DNA from: Stenocarpella maydis
Lineage: Eukaryota > Ascomycota > Sordariomycetes > Diaporthales > Diaporthaceae
Assembly (NCBI GenBank): GCA_002270565.1
Contig: NQMI01000034.1
Coordinates: forward strand, 271,681-335,680
Direction: 5' to 3'
Length of the DNA stretch: 64,000 bases
Part shown: piece by piece, positions 46,658-57,377 of the stretch
Layout: each line of letters opens with the position of its first letter
Position numbering within the stretch: the first letter of the stretch is position 1
Program-made: the position numbers and the translations under genes
The notes under the pieces: model-generated
Told to the model about the DNA's origin: nothing
The model's input: the letters and a program-made list of their open reading frames with translations, nothing else
Databases searched by the model: none

Positions 46658-47734
46658 ATGGACGACCTGGAGACGAAAGAGCTCCTCACTCCAACTTCAC
46701 AAGCGTCACATCATTTTGAAATCTCCAGCCAGCGCTATGTTCGGAGGGAGCGGCACATGGCAAGCCTGATAGTTTCGTGCATTCTCACCTCCATGATAAC
46801 CGCCCTATCATGTTGGTTTCTATACCAACCATCCACACCCGACGCAGTGGATGACCCTTCGATCCAATTTTATTGTGAGTTCTTTCGAGTGGCCTTGTAA
46901 AAGTTCATGCGGCCGGGGTTAACAGGCATCTGTGCGGCAGCTCCCGCGAACGAATACGTGGAGTATATCCCACACGTCTTTCAAAGGAGTCGCGGGGATG
47001 ACAAGACTCCCTTCCAGGGTTGGCCCACAGACGATATCGATAGGACTTGGCAAGAGTCTTATGTTCGTAAGTTAAGACTCTTTCTGTCCCTTGCGGGATC
47101 CAGCTAATACTGATTTTACCAGCCGGGATAGTTTCTGTGATAGATGGTAAGACGGCGTCCTTTCTGCCAGAAAAAACCGAGCGCCTGGCGGTCAAAGGCA
47201 GAGAGGACCAATTTGTGATGACTCTCGACGTATTTCACCAGATGCACTGCCTAGACGTAGTGAGGATGGCTTTGTACCGTGACCGATACGACAAACATTT
47301 CTACTTTCCAAATGGAACGGTAGATTATTGTAAATGGTTGCACGTTGGTAAGTGCAGCGCTTCCTGGCCCCGACTAGATTCTCGACCTCACAGTTCCCTT
47401 TCATTCTATGGGTTCAATGTTACAGGAGCTAATAAAGATCGCCATATCAGACCACTGCCTTGATCAGGTACGTCAAGCGTTAATGTGCAGCGCAGACGTC
47501 AGCGTTGTGTACTACGCTTGGAGCGACATCGTGCAGGGAGTCCGGCCCAGAGTCGACAATCAGCACACGTGCAGGAACTATAGTAAACTCCTCGATTGGG
47601 CTTCGGACAGAACCATTCCCGAAACCGACTGGCACCCGAGTCGTCGTGTTATCGTTGGTGAAGATGGAGACTTTGAGATCCAGCAAGGCAGAAATCATGC
47701 CGTGGACGGTCAAGGAGAATGTAATGGAATTTAG
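46658..47734 (+). CDS. UstYa/DUF3328-type oxidase
   Basis: Exons 46658-46874, 46941-47066, 47123-47347 and 47451-47734 encode 283 residues. The N-terminus is cytosolic, with an anchor at SLIVSCILTSMITALSCWFL. The second exon starts with SPANEYVEY, the usual signature after the first splice (an acceptor 16 bases earlier would also keep frame). HQMHC follows (about residue 170), and the last intron splits the second motif: HV joined to DHC. The tail CRNYSKLLDW is typical. All catalytic His and Cys are present, so it should be active, oxidising or crosslinking side chains of a peptide in the lumen. The N-terminal half runs LPEKTERLAVKGREDQ before the motif, as in the family. Confidence 0.8.
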
Positions 47735-48354
47735 GGTCTAATATAGTTGAATGCAAACGGCTTCAGCGCGCATTCACATGACCATACTGTGTTTTCAAAC
47801 TGAGCCTATCGAACAAAACCATAGATCTCCATGAACCCTTTTGGCCATGTGAGATGCTTTGAAGCGCTTTGATGACTTTAAGTTACTAGTATGTTCTGTA
47901 AAAATACTTACATATTTACCATTAGAGCTACAGTCTCGGGGACAAATTTAACTGTTAGGTCGATCTGTGAGACCAATTGAGAGGAATGGGTTATTTTCCT
48001 GCTCCGGCAGCATAGCATCACCGTGCAAGACTTTTTACGACGACTGGCACTGAAGTGCAAGAGAACACACTGATATTCACTGTCTCTAATAAAAGCCATT
48101 TTGCTCGGATTGGTCCATACGCGCAACTATGACATATACTAGATACCTCGGAAGCACTCATTGACGACAATCCACAGATTTCCCAACAATCAGAAATTCA
48201 ACTCCCGGAAGCAACAGTTTTAGCTGTGGCAAGAGCGTTTGAACCTGTCGAACTTGGATGCGCGGAGGAGCTAGCTGCAGTTCCGCTGTCAACACCTGCA
48301 CCCAAGGTCTTGGTCACTGAGGCAATTACACTCACCTTTAGAGGAAGCTCTTCC
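47735..48354. other. Intergenic stretch before the RiPP precursor's 3' end
   Basis: About 0.6 kb between convergent genes. A GTAAGG word overlaps the precursor's stop codon on the minus strand, so an extra 3' intron is possible; I see no further repeat unit beyond it. Confidence 0.5.
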
Positions 48355-48924
48355 TTACTCATCGTACTCGCCGTAGTTCTTGGTCCAGGGGATAGCGCAT
48401 CGCTTCACAGTGGTGCCGTTCTCATCGACAGAGCCGACGCAGGCGCGCTCATCAATATCCCGCTTCTCGTCGTACTCGCCATAGTTCTTGGTCCAGGGGA
48501 TGGCGCATCGCTTCACAGGTGCGCCGTTCTCGTCGACAGAGCCGACGCAAGCACGCTCGTTGAGGACCTCGCGCTTCTCGTCGTACTCGCCGTAGTTCTT
48601 GGTCCAGGGGATGGCGCATCGTCGCAGCAAAGTGCCATCTTCCTCAACGGAGTCGAAGCAGGCGCGCTTCTCATCATATTCGCCATAGTTTTTGGTCCAG
48701 GGGATGGCGCATCGCTTCACCTTGTTTCCATCCTCGTCAACAGAGCCGACGCAAGCACGCTCGTCGAGGACCTCGCGCTTCTCGTACTCGCCGTAGTTCT
48801 TGGTCCAGGGGATAGGGCAACGCCTGACGATGGTGCCATCTTCCTTGGTGGAGCTGGTACAACCGGGAGCTGCCAGCACGGCGGCTGAAGCAGAAAGGAC
48901 GGTTGCAAGAATGCTCAGCTTCAT
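48355..48924 (-). CDS. Dikaritin-type RiPP precursor with five core repeats
   Basis: A single exon encodes 189 residues. Residues 1-18 (MKLSILATVLSASAAVLA) form a signal peptide. Five copies of the core CAIPWTKNYGEYDE (the first reads CPIPWTKNYGEYE) follow, each preceded by KR or RR and each but the last followed by KR (dibasic sites at 34, 49, 70, 86, 101, 117, 138, 154 and 174). Between cores lie variable spacers such as EVLDERACVGSVDEDGNKV and the shorter ACFDSVEEDGTLL. The block IPWTKNYGEY is invariant in all five. This is the layout of fungal secreted RiPP precursors such as those of ustiloxin and phomopsin: Kex2 cuts at the dibasic sites, then UstYa-type oxidases cyclise the cores. The core has Trp, two Tyr and an N-terminal Cys. 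A plain Kex2-processed repeat peptide without cyclisation is the alternative; the many UstYa-type neighbours favour RiPP. Confidence 0.88.
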   Translation of the reverse strand: MKLSILATVLSASAAVLAAPGCTSSTKEDGTIVRRCPIPWTKNYGEYEKREVLDERACVGSVDEDGNKVKRCAIPWTKNYGEYDEKRACFDSVEEDGTLLRRCAIPWTKNYGEYDEKREVLNERACVGSVDENGAPVKRCAIPWTKNYGEYDEKRDIDERACVGSVDENGTTVKRCAIPWTKNYGEYDE

Positions 48925-50263
48925 TCTGAAGTTTAGGGGGCTTCTGATGTATGAATTTAGGGAAAATCGAAGGACTCAAGTGCTTGGAATGACTAGAACA
49001 GAGTGCGAATGCTGGACAAATGGAACTCATTGATGGTAGCAGAGGCGATCCTTTTGTATTCGGACGTGGGAGAAAGTCATCGCGCTGTACCGAACCTTTT
49101 GCAGTGCTCATTCCTGCTGCGCCCTCATCCTGGCAACATTACTCCGTAACGCGCAAGTGCAAAGCATCACGGCAAATACCCAACCTCCAACGGTCGTAGT
49201 CCCATTTGGTTGTTCTTCGCACTATCTACATACTAGTACACCGTGGATTCAACCCCACACCAGTTTACAAGCATATGGTAGAGTTTTTTCTAGAGAACAC
49301 AAACCCGTTTATTGCACCTCAAAGAGTTCCGCCTCATGCATTTACTCATAACACATTGCATTCAATATATCGGATGCGATTGTGCGGTAGACTGGGAGAC
49401 CTACACAAAGGACGTTGTAATAAGATATGCCTCTTTATCTGGACCCACTGGGTCACACTCAGCAACCTACATACTTGTCTCCATAAGCTTATTGATCTGG
49501 ACCCACTGGGTCACACTCAACAACCTACACTACATACTTGTCTCCATAAGCTTAACCGTTGGCTTGTCTTGGCGGAGGATTTGTGGGGTGATTCAGCTGA
49601 GTCCGGAGGAGCAACACACCCATGCTCTTACACAGTGCCTAACCATGTACTTTTGCTGACAACGCAGTAGCCCCGTTCCAGGCCCACTCGGAACATTGAA
49701 TACACACTACAAGGGTGGATCCTAGCCTCAGCCTTACCCTCCGCCTCCTCCAAAGCCATCTCCGGCGCTCTTCGATTTTGAAACTCCCGTGGGCGCTGTA
49801 GGTAGGTACTCCGCCCAAAGCACCGCTCGTATTAAGGTCCACCCTGGCATTCTTGCCAGATCCCAGCTTCATGGAGCGCCCGCGCTAGCTGATCGAAGGA
49901 TCAAACTTGAAAAATGGCGCAGCGAGCGGGGAGCGATATTCCTTTCACAACTGGAGTTTGGCGCGGCTGCCCTGCCCCGGAGGTGTATGAGGGCGGTATG
50001 CATCTATCACAAATCAGATTTCCGGCTGCCAGAACTCCTTTGTGTGGTCGGCGTATGGTCCTCGTACTGGAATTCGGGCATCCTGCTTGACGTTTGACTG
50101 AACGAACCAAGGTGGCCTGTCTTCCAAAAGCGGTGCTCAAGTGACCCTCAGAGGGAAGCAACATTCTGTGATCGAAGTCCATCCGCATCACTCTCAAAGT
50201 TTTCCCAGGTCGTTGCAGCACTGATCTTTTCTGTCATTCTTACCCCTGTCAAACAAGACTATC
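48925..50263. other. 1.3-kb region between precursor and next UstYa gene
   Basis: It holds the precursor's promoter (divergent arrangement with the gene at 50264), with a tandem duplication at 49437. I see no gene. The plus-strand frames near 49206-49670 arise from that duplication and lack domains. Confidence 0.55.
49437..49554. repeat. Tandem duplication, period 58 bp
   Basis: Two copies, starting at 49437 and 49495, of a unit from ATCTGGACCCACTGGGTCAC to TTGTCTCCATAAGCTTA. The second copy has about 5 extra bases (CTACACTAC) and one transition. It lies upstream of the RiPP precursor. Confidence 0.85.
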
Positions 50264-51320
50264 ATGGCGCCGAATCATCACTACAGCCAACTGGTGCTCA
50301 ACACCGTTGACGACGAAGTTGAGGACAGCTTTGAACCCACAGAGAAACTGGACGGCCCCATCCAGGTACACACTTGTCACAGATGTAAAAGAAACATTTG
50401 GCCTTGGGCAGCAGCGTTCACTTTCCTCTGTCTTGTATCACTACTTGTCCTCACTGCCATCACTCGATCGCCGAGTGAGTCTGAATGCTTGGAAAAGCTC
50501 TCAGTTTGGTGTAAGTACCTTGTACTGTGGTCAATACGTCCTGCATGCTGAGTGTACCATAGCTCCCGCTTTTGAAGCGGTGGAGTACGTCGATGTCCAA
50601 TTCCAAAACAGCTTCTTTGAAGAATCAAGATACAGAGGCCGACCGACGCCAGAGTTAGAGAGGGCGTGGTTTGATCTTTGGAACTGTGAGTATGATGCAT
50701 CTGCACCGTCCGAGGCAAGGCTTTGGCTGCGAACATGACTTCTGACTCCGGCAGTCGGCCCTGTGAACATCCCGGTGGACAAGCTCGGCGCCTTGAACAA
50801 GTCGGAAGACGACGACTGGCAGCGAACGAAGCCTGAGGCGGGAGGAGGTGTGATTGGGTCACTGGAAGGTAATTAGAAGAGTCTCTGCAGAAAGGAAAAG
50901 TGATCGTCTGTAGTCAAGACTGTTGACATGTGGAAGTTTTCCACCAAATACATTGTCTAGATCTCATTCGTCAGTACACGTACAGGGACGAATACGACTA
51001 CAGCAAGCTGCCGAGCTTTGACGGTTCACCGCGGCTCGTGCGAGAGGTAAGTTAAGCAACCAGATCAGGGTGGGTGTGGGTTAGGCCCTGGAACTAGCTG
51101 ACAGTCGCAGCATGTCGACCACTGCATTAATAGTCTGCGGATTTATTTGCAATGTGCGTCAGATGTGACTCCATACCTCATAAAGCGGGACACACAAAAG
51201 CCTTTGGGCATCGACCCGGACTTCAACACGCAGCATAAATGTCGCAATTTCGATGCAATACACGCGTGGGCAAAAGGGCACGAGCTCGACACGGATGATT
51301 ACCAGAACCATTTACGGTGA
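50264..51320 (+). CDS. UstYa/DUF3328-type oxidase, both motifs intact
   Basis: Five exons: 50264-50510, 50563-50685, 50755-50868, 50937-51046 and 51111-51320; 267 residues. All four introns have GT-AG ends and keep frame. The anchor is WPWAAAFTFLCLVSLLVLTA; SPAFEAVE follows the first splice, FGPVNIPV the second, and HQIHC (after the third) and HVDHC (start of the last exon) are complete. The tail has CRNFDAIHAW. This is the most canonical copy in the cluster and the closest relative of the degenerate gene at 44398. It should catalyse oxidative ring closure on the peptide in the secretory pathway. Confidence 0.85.
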
Positions 51321-51729
51321 AGTTGGCTTTGATATCAGATATTCGTCAGCATTTAGTGGGCGTTACACATCTTACATGATAGTGGCGAGGATACAAATAA
51401 ATGGCGTAACAGGCAATAGCTCAGTAGATAGACAAGCCTTGAAAACCAAATCTGACCTTGCTTGCGCATCTAGACTCGTTGTAAACTTGGAAACCCCAGA
51501 TTTTCCAATCAACCTCGGAAGCCCTGCCACCTGGATAATCTTATGTCCTCACGACGTTTGGACTAAGCACAGCCAGGTAGAATTAGTCTCCTGCCAGGGA
51601 GGAGCATGAGGTTTCCTGAAACCTTGGCGCTGCATTGAGGTACTCTCAGGACATTTGCAACAACTTCACGAAATTATCATGACAATAGATTATAGATTCT
51701 TATTCCCATGCGTCTGTTTTACCACTATC
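51321..51729. other. Spacer between convergent genes, no feature seen
   Basis: About 0.4 kb with the 3' ends of the UstYa-type and acyltransferase genes. No gene or repeat seen. Confidence 0.5.
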
Positions 51730-53508
51730 CTATCCACGTTCAGAATTTTGTGATAAAAATCGCTGCGCAGCCATCGCAATGCTAGTTGATGGAAGATCAA
51801 TCAGGCGCCAAAATACATCTGCAACCCATATAACCACAGTGACCAACACAACATAGGCTGCGGCAAACCCTACAACGTATCTCCAAACCTCTTGGGTTCC
51901 AGAAATTCTCCAGAAGAAGGGGAACACTGCGTAGCCAACAGTGTGAACCAGCGGGCCATGAACAATATAGAGGCTAAAGCTTATTTTCCCCAGATACTGC
52001 AGAAATGCAGAGTTGAGCACCTTGTTCGCAAGGCTTTTTTCCACTTCCACATGAGTGACTAGCACGATGAGAAGCATGCCTCCTATATTTGGAAGAAACC
52101 GAAACGGCGCCGGGTCAGAAGACGGAATGAGCCGAGAAAGAAGCTGATATCCAGGAGTGTCTGCCATGCAAAAGTCCGGAGAGGACAGCAAGTGCAGGCT
52201 CCCAAGGAAGGCGACCAATCTTGTGGCTGCGAATACAACACGATGACTTGGGCGTCGGTGTATGGCCTGCAGGGCTCCAGAAGATTGAGCCCTGCAGGCT
52301 ATTGAAGTATCCGCTGCCAGGAGGCCTGCAAAGAAGAGAGCGACATCCCACCGGTCAAGCAAGTAGACATAAATAATAATGGTTGCCATGAGGAGCTTCC
52401 TGACGACTGGCCTCAAGGAGAGATATGCCGGCAAGACGAGGAAGACCGAGAGCGAACATCTGAATTCGGCTGGAATCGTCCAGAGGTGGACATCGTAGGG
52501 ATTGTTGAAATCTCCCCACCAAAAGACTCGGCACATTTTCCACGTCTGGCGGAGCCAATCCAGTACCTGAGCACCAAGTGATCCCATCCTTTGATGGTGC
52601 GTTTCCTGAATGACCGGAATCCAATGCGAATGAAGTGCGACTTGGCGTCCTGGCTCATACGCACCCAGGTGGATTGCGACCATGGTCGCCATGGTCGCAA
52701 CTATTGGGGGGAGATAAATACGGATAGGTCGACGAAGCAGTCTTGCGGCGGTGGTCGCTGCCGCTCTGGAGGACGTCGATTCCGAGGATGAATTTGCCTC
52801 AAGAATCGGTTTGTAAGACAGCACGTATCCAGACACGACGAAGAATACAGAAATTGGCCACGTGCCACTGTAAATAAGTCGTAGAATTGGTAACTGGTGA
52901 AACCAATTTGTTGCTGTTCCTAGATCTTCAGGCCGTCCACACGACTGCATTGAATTGTAGGATAACCCGTAGCCGTAGAAGACGAAAGATTGAAACGCGT
53001 AGAGAATGTGATAATTCATGACCGAATACGCCGCAAGGCCTCGAAGTCCGTCCAGCGATGATGTTGAAGAAGGCCTCCGTGCTGACGCAGATTGATGTCC
53101 GTTTCCATCCGGCAACAAGAAACTTGGTAGTAAGATGGAAAGCGACTTTCGAAATGTGTTTAACATATCGAGAGGAGAGCGCTTCCCATCGCCCGGAGGG
53201 TTTCCCTTTTCCTCGTCTTCTTCCGACCGCGACTCCGATGTCATCAGAAGCTCTAACTCATCTCTGACACGGTTCTTCCAGAACAGACGGAGAGACCCAT
53301 GCGGAGCTGCCCACTTAAGAGCGTCGAACATGGCTGCAAACGCTTGGATTGTCCGTTTTGATTTCAATTGACTCCTTGCCGTAGTAGTATTTCTGAAGAC
53401 TGTCCTTGCGTACAAGTCAGTCCTGAGTAAGGCAATGGCAAAATCTGGGAGTGGCACAATGCACGAGGGCGGATCGATGGCGCTGCCGGCCTCTGAGCTC
53501 AAACCCAA
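51730..53508 (-). CDS. Acyltransferase-3 family membrane enzyme
   Basis: An open frame of 592 codons. From about residue 150 the sequence follows the acyltransferase-3 family: SLDGLRGLAAYSVMNYH (DGLRG at 153-157, His at 167, the likely catalytic residue), TWPISVFFVVSGYVLSYK, LRRPIRIYLPP, LWTIPAEFRCSL and some ten hydrophobic segments. Such enzymes move acyl groups from acyl-CoA to sugars, lipids or natural products at a membrane. The first 88 residues are less typical, and an internal Met at 89 or 115 may be the true start. Placed between two UstYa-type genes, it may acylate the peptide product; that is inference. Confidence 0.8.
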   Translation of the reverse strand: MGLSSEAGSAIDPPSCIVPLPDFAIALLRTDLYARTVFRNTTTARSQLKSKRTIQAFAAMFDALKWAAPHGSLRLFWKNRVRDELELLMTSESRSEEDEEKGNPPGDGKRSPLDMLNTFRKSLSILLPSFLLPDGNGHQSASARRPSSTSSLDGLRGLAAYSVMNYHILYAFQSFVFYGYGLSYNSMQSCGRPEDLGTATNWFHQLPILRLIYSGTWPISVFFVVSGYVLSYKPILEANSSSESTSSRAAATTAARLLRRPIRIYLPPIVATMATMVAIHLGAYEPGRQVALHSHWIPVIQETHHQRMGSLGAQVLDWLRQTWKMCRVFWWGDFNNPYDVHLWTIPAEFRCSLSVFLVLPAYLSLRPVVRKLLMATIIIYVYLLDRWDVALFFAGLLAADTSIACRAQSSGALQAIHRRPSHRVVFAATRLVAFLGSLHLLSSPDFCMADTPGYQLLSRLIPSSDPAPFRFLPNIGGMLLIVLVTHVEVEKSLANKVLNSAFLQYLGKISFSLYIVHGPLVHTVGYAVFPFFWRISGTQEVWRYVVGFAAAYVVLVTVVIWVADVFWRLIDLPSTSIAMAAQRFLSQNSERG

Positions 53509-54211
53509 CGTTTAAGGGATGGGAGGAGGTGAGAGAAGGAGCCACTGCTGTCAACTGGTCTCTGGTCTTGGTTGTCCGCCTGACTGTAAACAGGTAGCTG
53601 CGCGACGAGGACCAAAACTCCAGTGATTGTCACGGTTCGGTGGAATGTCTGTCCACGTGCCTCGTTTTGGCGGGTCTTTTTTTTTGGGGGGGGGGAGGGT
53701 TCTTTCAAGAACCAGGAATAGCCATGGAGATCGCTAGTCGTAAATCCTTCAGATACTACCGTGTAAACTGGGGTGCAAAGGAGCTGTATATCGCAGGATG
53801 GACACCAGTGATGGTGTCCTTCCTTGAACCCGGCGGTGAGGGCCCTGACCAACTGCTTGACCCTTGCATCTAGTGGAGCTGACTTGACCCCACTAGCAGG
53901 CGCAACATTGGAGTGTAAGCGCCAAATTCTTACATATTCTTAACAGCTATTATTACTAGTAGTGAGTTATCGAGTTACCAGGTACATTGGTTGAGGCAGG
54001 GCACATGGTAAGTGACGGGTCAAGGGAAGCCTTGGTACTCGTACCAGAGCCCCCAGAGACCTAGGCAGACCGGAACACGTCAGCTCAAAAACATAGGAGC
54101 ATTGCTGCGAGGAATCCTCGAATCTTAACCTCTGCTTAGAAGGCTAATTCACCAGGGACCGACCATAGCCACCCTTCCCCTTCGAGAGTATTCCCCTCTC
54201 TACTCTTCAAC
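53509..54211. other. Divergent promoter region
   Basis: About 0.7 kb between a minus-strand and a plus-strand gene, with a run of T then G at about 53680-53695. No gene seen. Confidence 0.55.
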
Positions 54212-55242
54212 ATGTTCAAGATTTTCCAACGCAATAAGGCCCCATCGTACACGTTGGTCAAGAGTCCCGAAGGGGACGAAGAAGACCCTGTTTCTTCTCA
54301 AGTCCCGCAAAAAGACCGTCCATGGGCCGCCGTGGGGATCCTGTTAGCAAGCGGCATCTTACTCTTCCTCTCAGTCTCGCGATACGCATATCTTAGGACA
54401 AGTTACCTCACAGACACAATATGCACGCATGCGACATCGGCTCCAAGTGAGTCAATCAACCGGGCGCCTGTCGCCTATGGGAATCCTTGAAGCGTTAGCC
54501 GGTTGCCAGACTGACAGTAAATGCTGTGGCATCAGGTCCTGCTTTGGAAGCTGTGAGCTTGTCCTGGACCACGTTCCGTGACGAGTTCGAGCCGGACATC
54601 TACAGTGGCTATCCAAACGCAGCCTCAGAGAAAGCATGGGCTGATTTATGGGACTGTAAGTTTGCCTTCAGATAGCTCTTAGAGCCTGTGGACCTGACAC
54701 GCAATACAGTCGGCGCCTTTGCTGTGCCTGTGAGCATGCTGCCTGGGCTCAACAAGTCATCATCCAACGGCGCGTTCCGGACAGTCAACGATGGCTCAAG
54801 TGTCGGCGGTCTTCTTGAAGGAGCACACCAGATCCATTGCTTGGTGGGTACACCATTTCTCTTTCTCCCACACTCCTGGCTCACTTATCGCCGATTGATG
54901 CTATTCAGTGGCTATAGGCAGACAGATGGAAATACTGACGGTTTTTGGCCCTCAAAATAGAATCTTGTTCGCCAATTTATCTATCGGGAGCACTGGGACT
55001 ACAGCCAAATCCCGTCTTTCAGCGGTGGCGAAAAGACGCGACGGCATCATGTAGACCACTGCATCGAGACACTGAGAACTGTGTTTATGTGCCAAAGCGA
55101 TGTTTCCCCCGTCTTTTTCGAGAAGGTCAAGATAGGCTCCAAGGACAGAATGGTACCAAGTAGCTTGCCTAAGAAGTGCCGCGTGTACTCGGGCCTGGTC
55201 AGTTGGGTCAGAGATCACTCTGTGTTTGATACAGTTGAATAA
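54212..55242 (+). CDS. UstYa/DUF3328-type oxidase
   Basis: Exons 54212-54446, 54536-54655, 54710-54843 and 54961-55242 give 256 residues. The anchor is WAAVGILLASGILLFLSV. SPALEAVS follows the first splice, and the third exon ends AHQIHCL, just after motif 1, with a GTGGGT donor. The last exon carries HHVDHC with no intron there, unlike three sister genes. C-terminal text ends VRDHSVFDTVE. Both motifs are complete, so it should be catalytically competent. It is tightly followed by the amidase gene (about 210 bp to its start), suggesting close co-regulation. Confidence 0.83.
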
Positions 55243-55454
55243 AACAGAGCACAAGTCACGGCTTATTGCATACTTGTGTTTGCAACAGTGGTGCAGACTA
55301 CCCGCTAGATGCATGCTGAGCGGTCTCTAAACAAATCAAACACTAGCTCCAAATTCAGTCGCAAGAGACCAACGTTTTTGCTCACGCTTTTGTCAACGTG
55401 CCAATTCCCTTTCCCTTCATTCCTAAATCCGCGTCCGACAATCACCGCAGAGCC

Positions 55455-57377
55455 ATGGCAACTGCAGGTCTCAACGTCCTTTCCGCGACCGCTACAGATC
55501 TGCAGGACCTGTTGCAGGCAAAACAAGTCAGCAGCGTGCAGCTGGTGAAAGCATACCTGAGCCAGATTGCTCAGCACAATGCAGCGCTAAATGCATTCAT
55601 TTGTTTGGCACCTGAACAAAAGGTGATCGCGACAGCTGCCTTGCTGGACAAAGAGAGGCTCGAAGGCCGCGTGCGCGGGAAGCTGCATGGAATACCTATT
55701 GTGTTAAAGGTGCGAACCAGTTGCGAGCCCCAAATCCCGTTCCGAATGCCCACGATCTCATTCTGATTATCGGAAAGGATTGCTTTGTCAGCGCTGCTGA
55801 TCTTGGAATGTCAACCACGGCTGGATCATGGGCTCTCGTCGGTGCCAAGAGCAACAGGAATTCCGCCATGGTGCAGAAGCTGGTCGATGCTGGCCTTATA
55901 ATACTTGGGAAGACAAACATGACGGTAAGAAAATCGACAGCCTCTTGAGACATTTACGGCCATGCTAAGCCAAGCAGGAGTTTGCAGGCATGAAAATGAC
56001 CATGATGATGCCAGGATGGTCGGCCTACGGTGGCCAGACTATCTCTCCTTATGCCGGCAAAATCGAGGACGGTGACACGATACTGGGCCACTCGGTAAGT
56101 CCTCACTGGGCATGCACACTATTACTTTTCCTCACGCATTGCTAGGCACCTGGCGGGTCGTCAACTGGGTCTGCTGTAGCAGTCGCCGCAGGGTTCTCAC
56201 CACTTGCGATAGGAGCAGAGACCATTGGCTCCATCATCACGCCTGCATCGAGGGCTGCCCTATATGCCCTGAAGCCAACAGTCGGAGTGCAAGATGTGAC
56301 CGGGTCGTACTCATTGACAGACTTCTTTGACAGCCCCGGACCGATGGCAAAATGTGCCTCAGACGTTCAAGCCCTGCTGGAAGTTATGCTGCGCAGAGAC
56401 TTCCTTCCCACTGGGCTTTGGGACTGGAAAGATGTCTCTATAGGCTTTGCCGACCCACAAGTGTGGAAAATGGCCGGGGCAATGTGTCGGCAGCATGAAG
56501 GAACAGCGGAAGAAATGGTGAGTTTGGAATGGAATACGACAGGGCGGACCTTTTATTGACAAATATTTTGCAGGAATCGAAGTACATCTCATGCGTAGAT
56601 AACTTAAAATCTACCGCCTGCCAGCTGCAGTACCCGATCTCCATCCCGGACATCTCCGTTCTCACGGTCGATGAAGAGGATGCCATCATGCCTATCGCCT
56701 GTAAGTGATTGCCCTGATGCTGACAGCTTTTGGACTGAAGCTGATAATGAGAAGTCTGGGAGTTCAAGAATATTTGCATTCCTAGATTCCTTGCAGCTTT
56801 TGACGAATGTCCAGTCCGGAACTTGGAAGACATCGTCCTATTCAACCGGCAAAACAAGGACAAAGCAATGCCTGAGCGTCGGTTTTAGCCTCCAATCCAG
56901 TCCTGTAATTCTTTGAATGTTAACATGACCCCAGCCTATACGGAACAGAACGACATCATCAAGGCGTTCGAGAATGTAGATACGGAAGAGAATGTTGCAC
57001 GACTCAGAAGTGGTTTGCGCAAGAAAGCAAGATCTGTCCTTGAACCTGTCTTCCATGACAATGGGATCAACATCATCGCTGCCCCTGCTGATTCTTCGCT
57101 ATGTATCCACGCAGCAGCCGCCGGTAAGCACAGAGGCACAAGCTAGACACGATGACCAATTCACCAGGCCAGAAAGACGCCTACGTACTGACGACACACT
57201 TTGTTAGGCTATCCAATTGCAACAGTGCCCTTGGGACAGCTGACATACAACCAGCGCCCTTTCGGGCTGTGCATAATGGCTCGGGATGGCTACGAGGAGG
57301 CCCTGCTCCAGTTCATGCATCTCTACGAGTCGGCGGCCCCCCCTCGCCCGATTCCACAGGGGCTGGATTGCGCTTGA
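55455..57377 (+). CDS. Amidase-signature family hydrolase
   Basis: Eight exons: 55455-55709, 55778-55924, 55978-56094, 56146-56517, 56574-56700, 56755-56877, 56935-57123 and 57208-57377; 499 residues. The catalytic triad Lys-cisSer-Ser is present: Lys85 in GIPIVLK, Ser178/179 in GGSSTG and Ser202 in GAETIGSI, with the family's spacing of 24 residues between the two Ser. GxDTGGS reads GAETIGS here, two changes around the nucleophile. The sixth intron uses a weak GTCGGT donor but keeps frame. It should hydrolyse an amide, in the cytosol since no signal peptide is visible; in context it may trim or amidate-hydrolyse the peptide product or detoxify it. Confidence 0.8.

Noticed and set aside
48226..48888. 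Plus-strand frame of 220 codons with repeats such as VVLGPGDGAS
   Set aside because: It is the complement of the RiPP precursor repeats; the minus strand has the signal peptide and dibasic sites, this strand has none.
48355..48924. Alpha-type mating pheromone precursor
   Set aside because: Repeats with dibasic sites fit, but the core lacks the W-C-...-C-W pheromone pattern, and UstYa-type neighbours point to RiPP.
51400..51480. tRNA-like sequence near GCAATAGCTCAGTAGATAGAC
   Set aside because: A-box resemblance only; no anticodon stem or B box in the right place.
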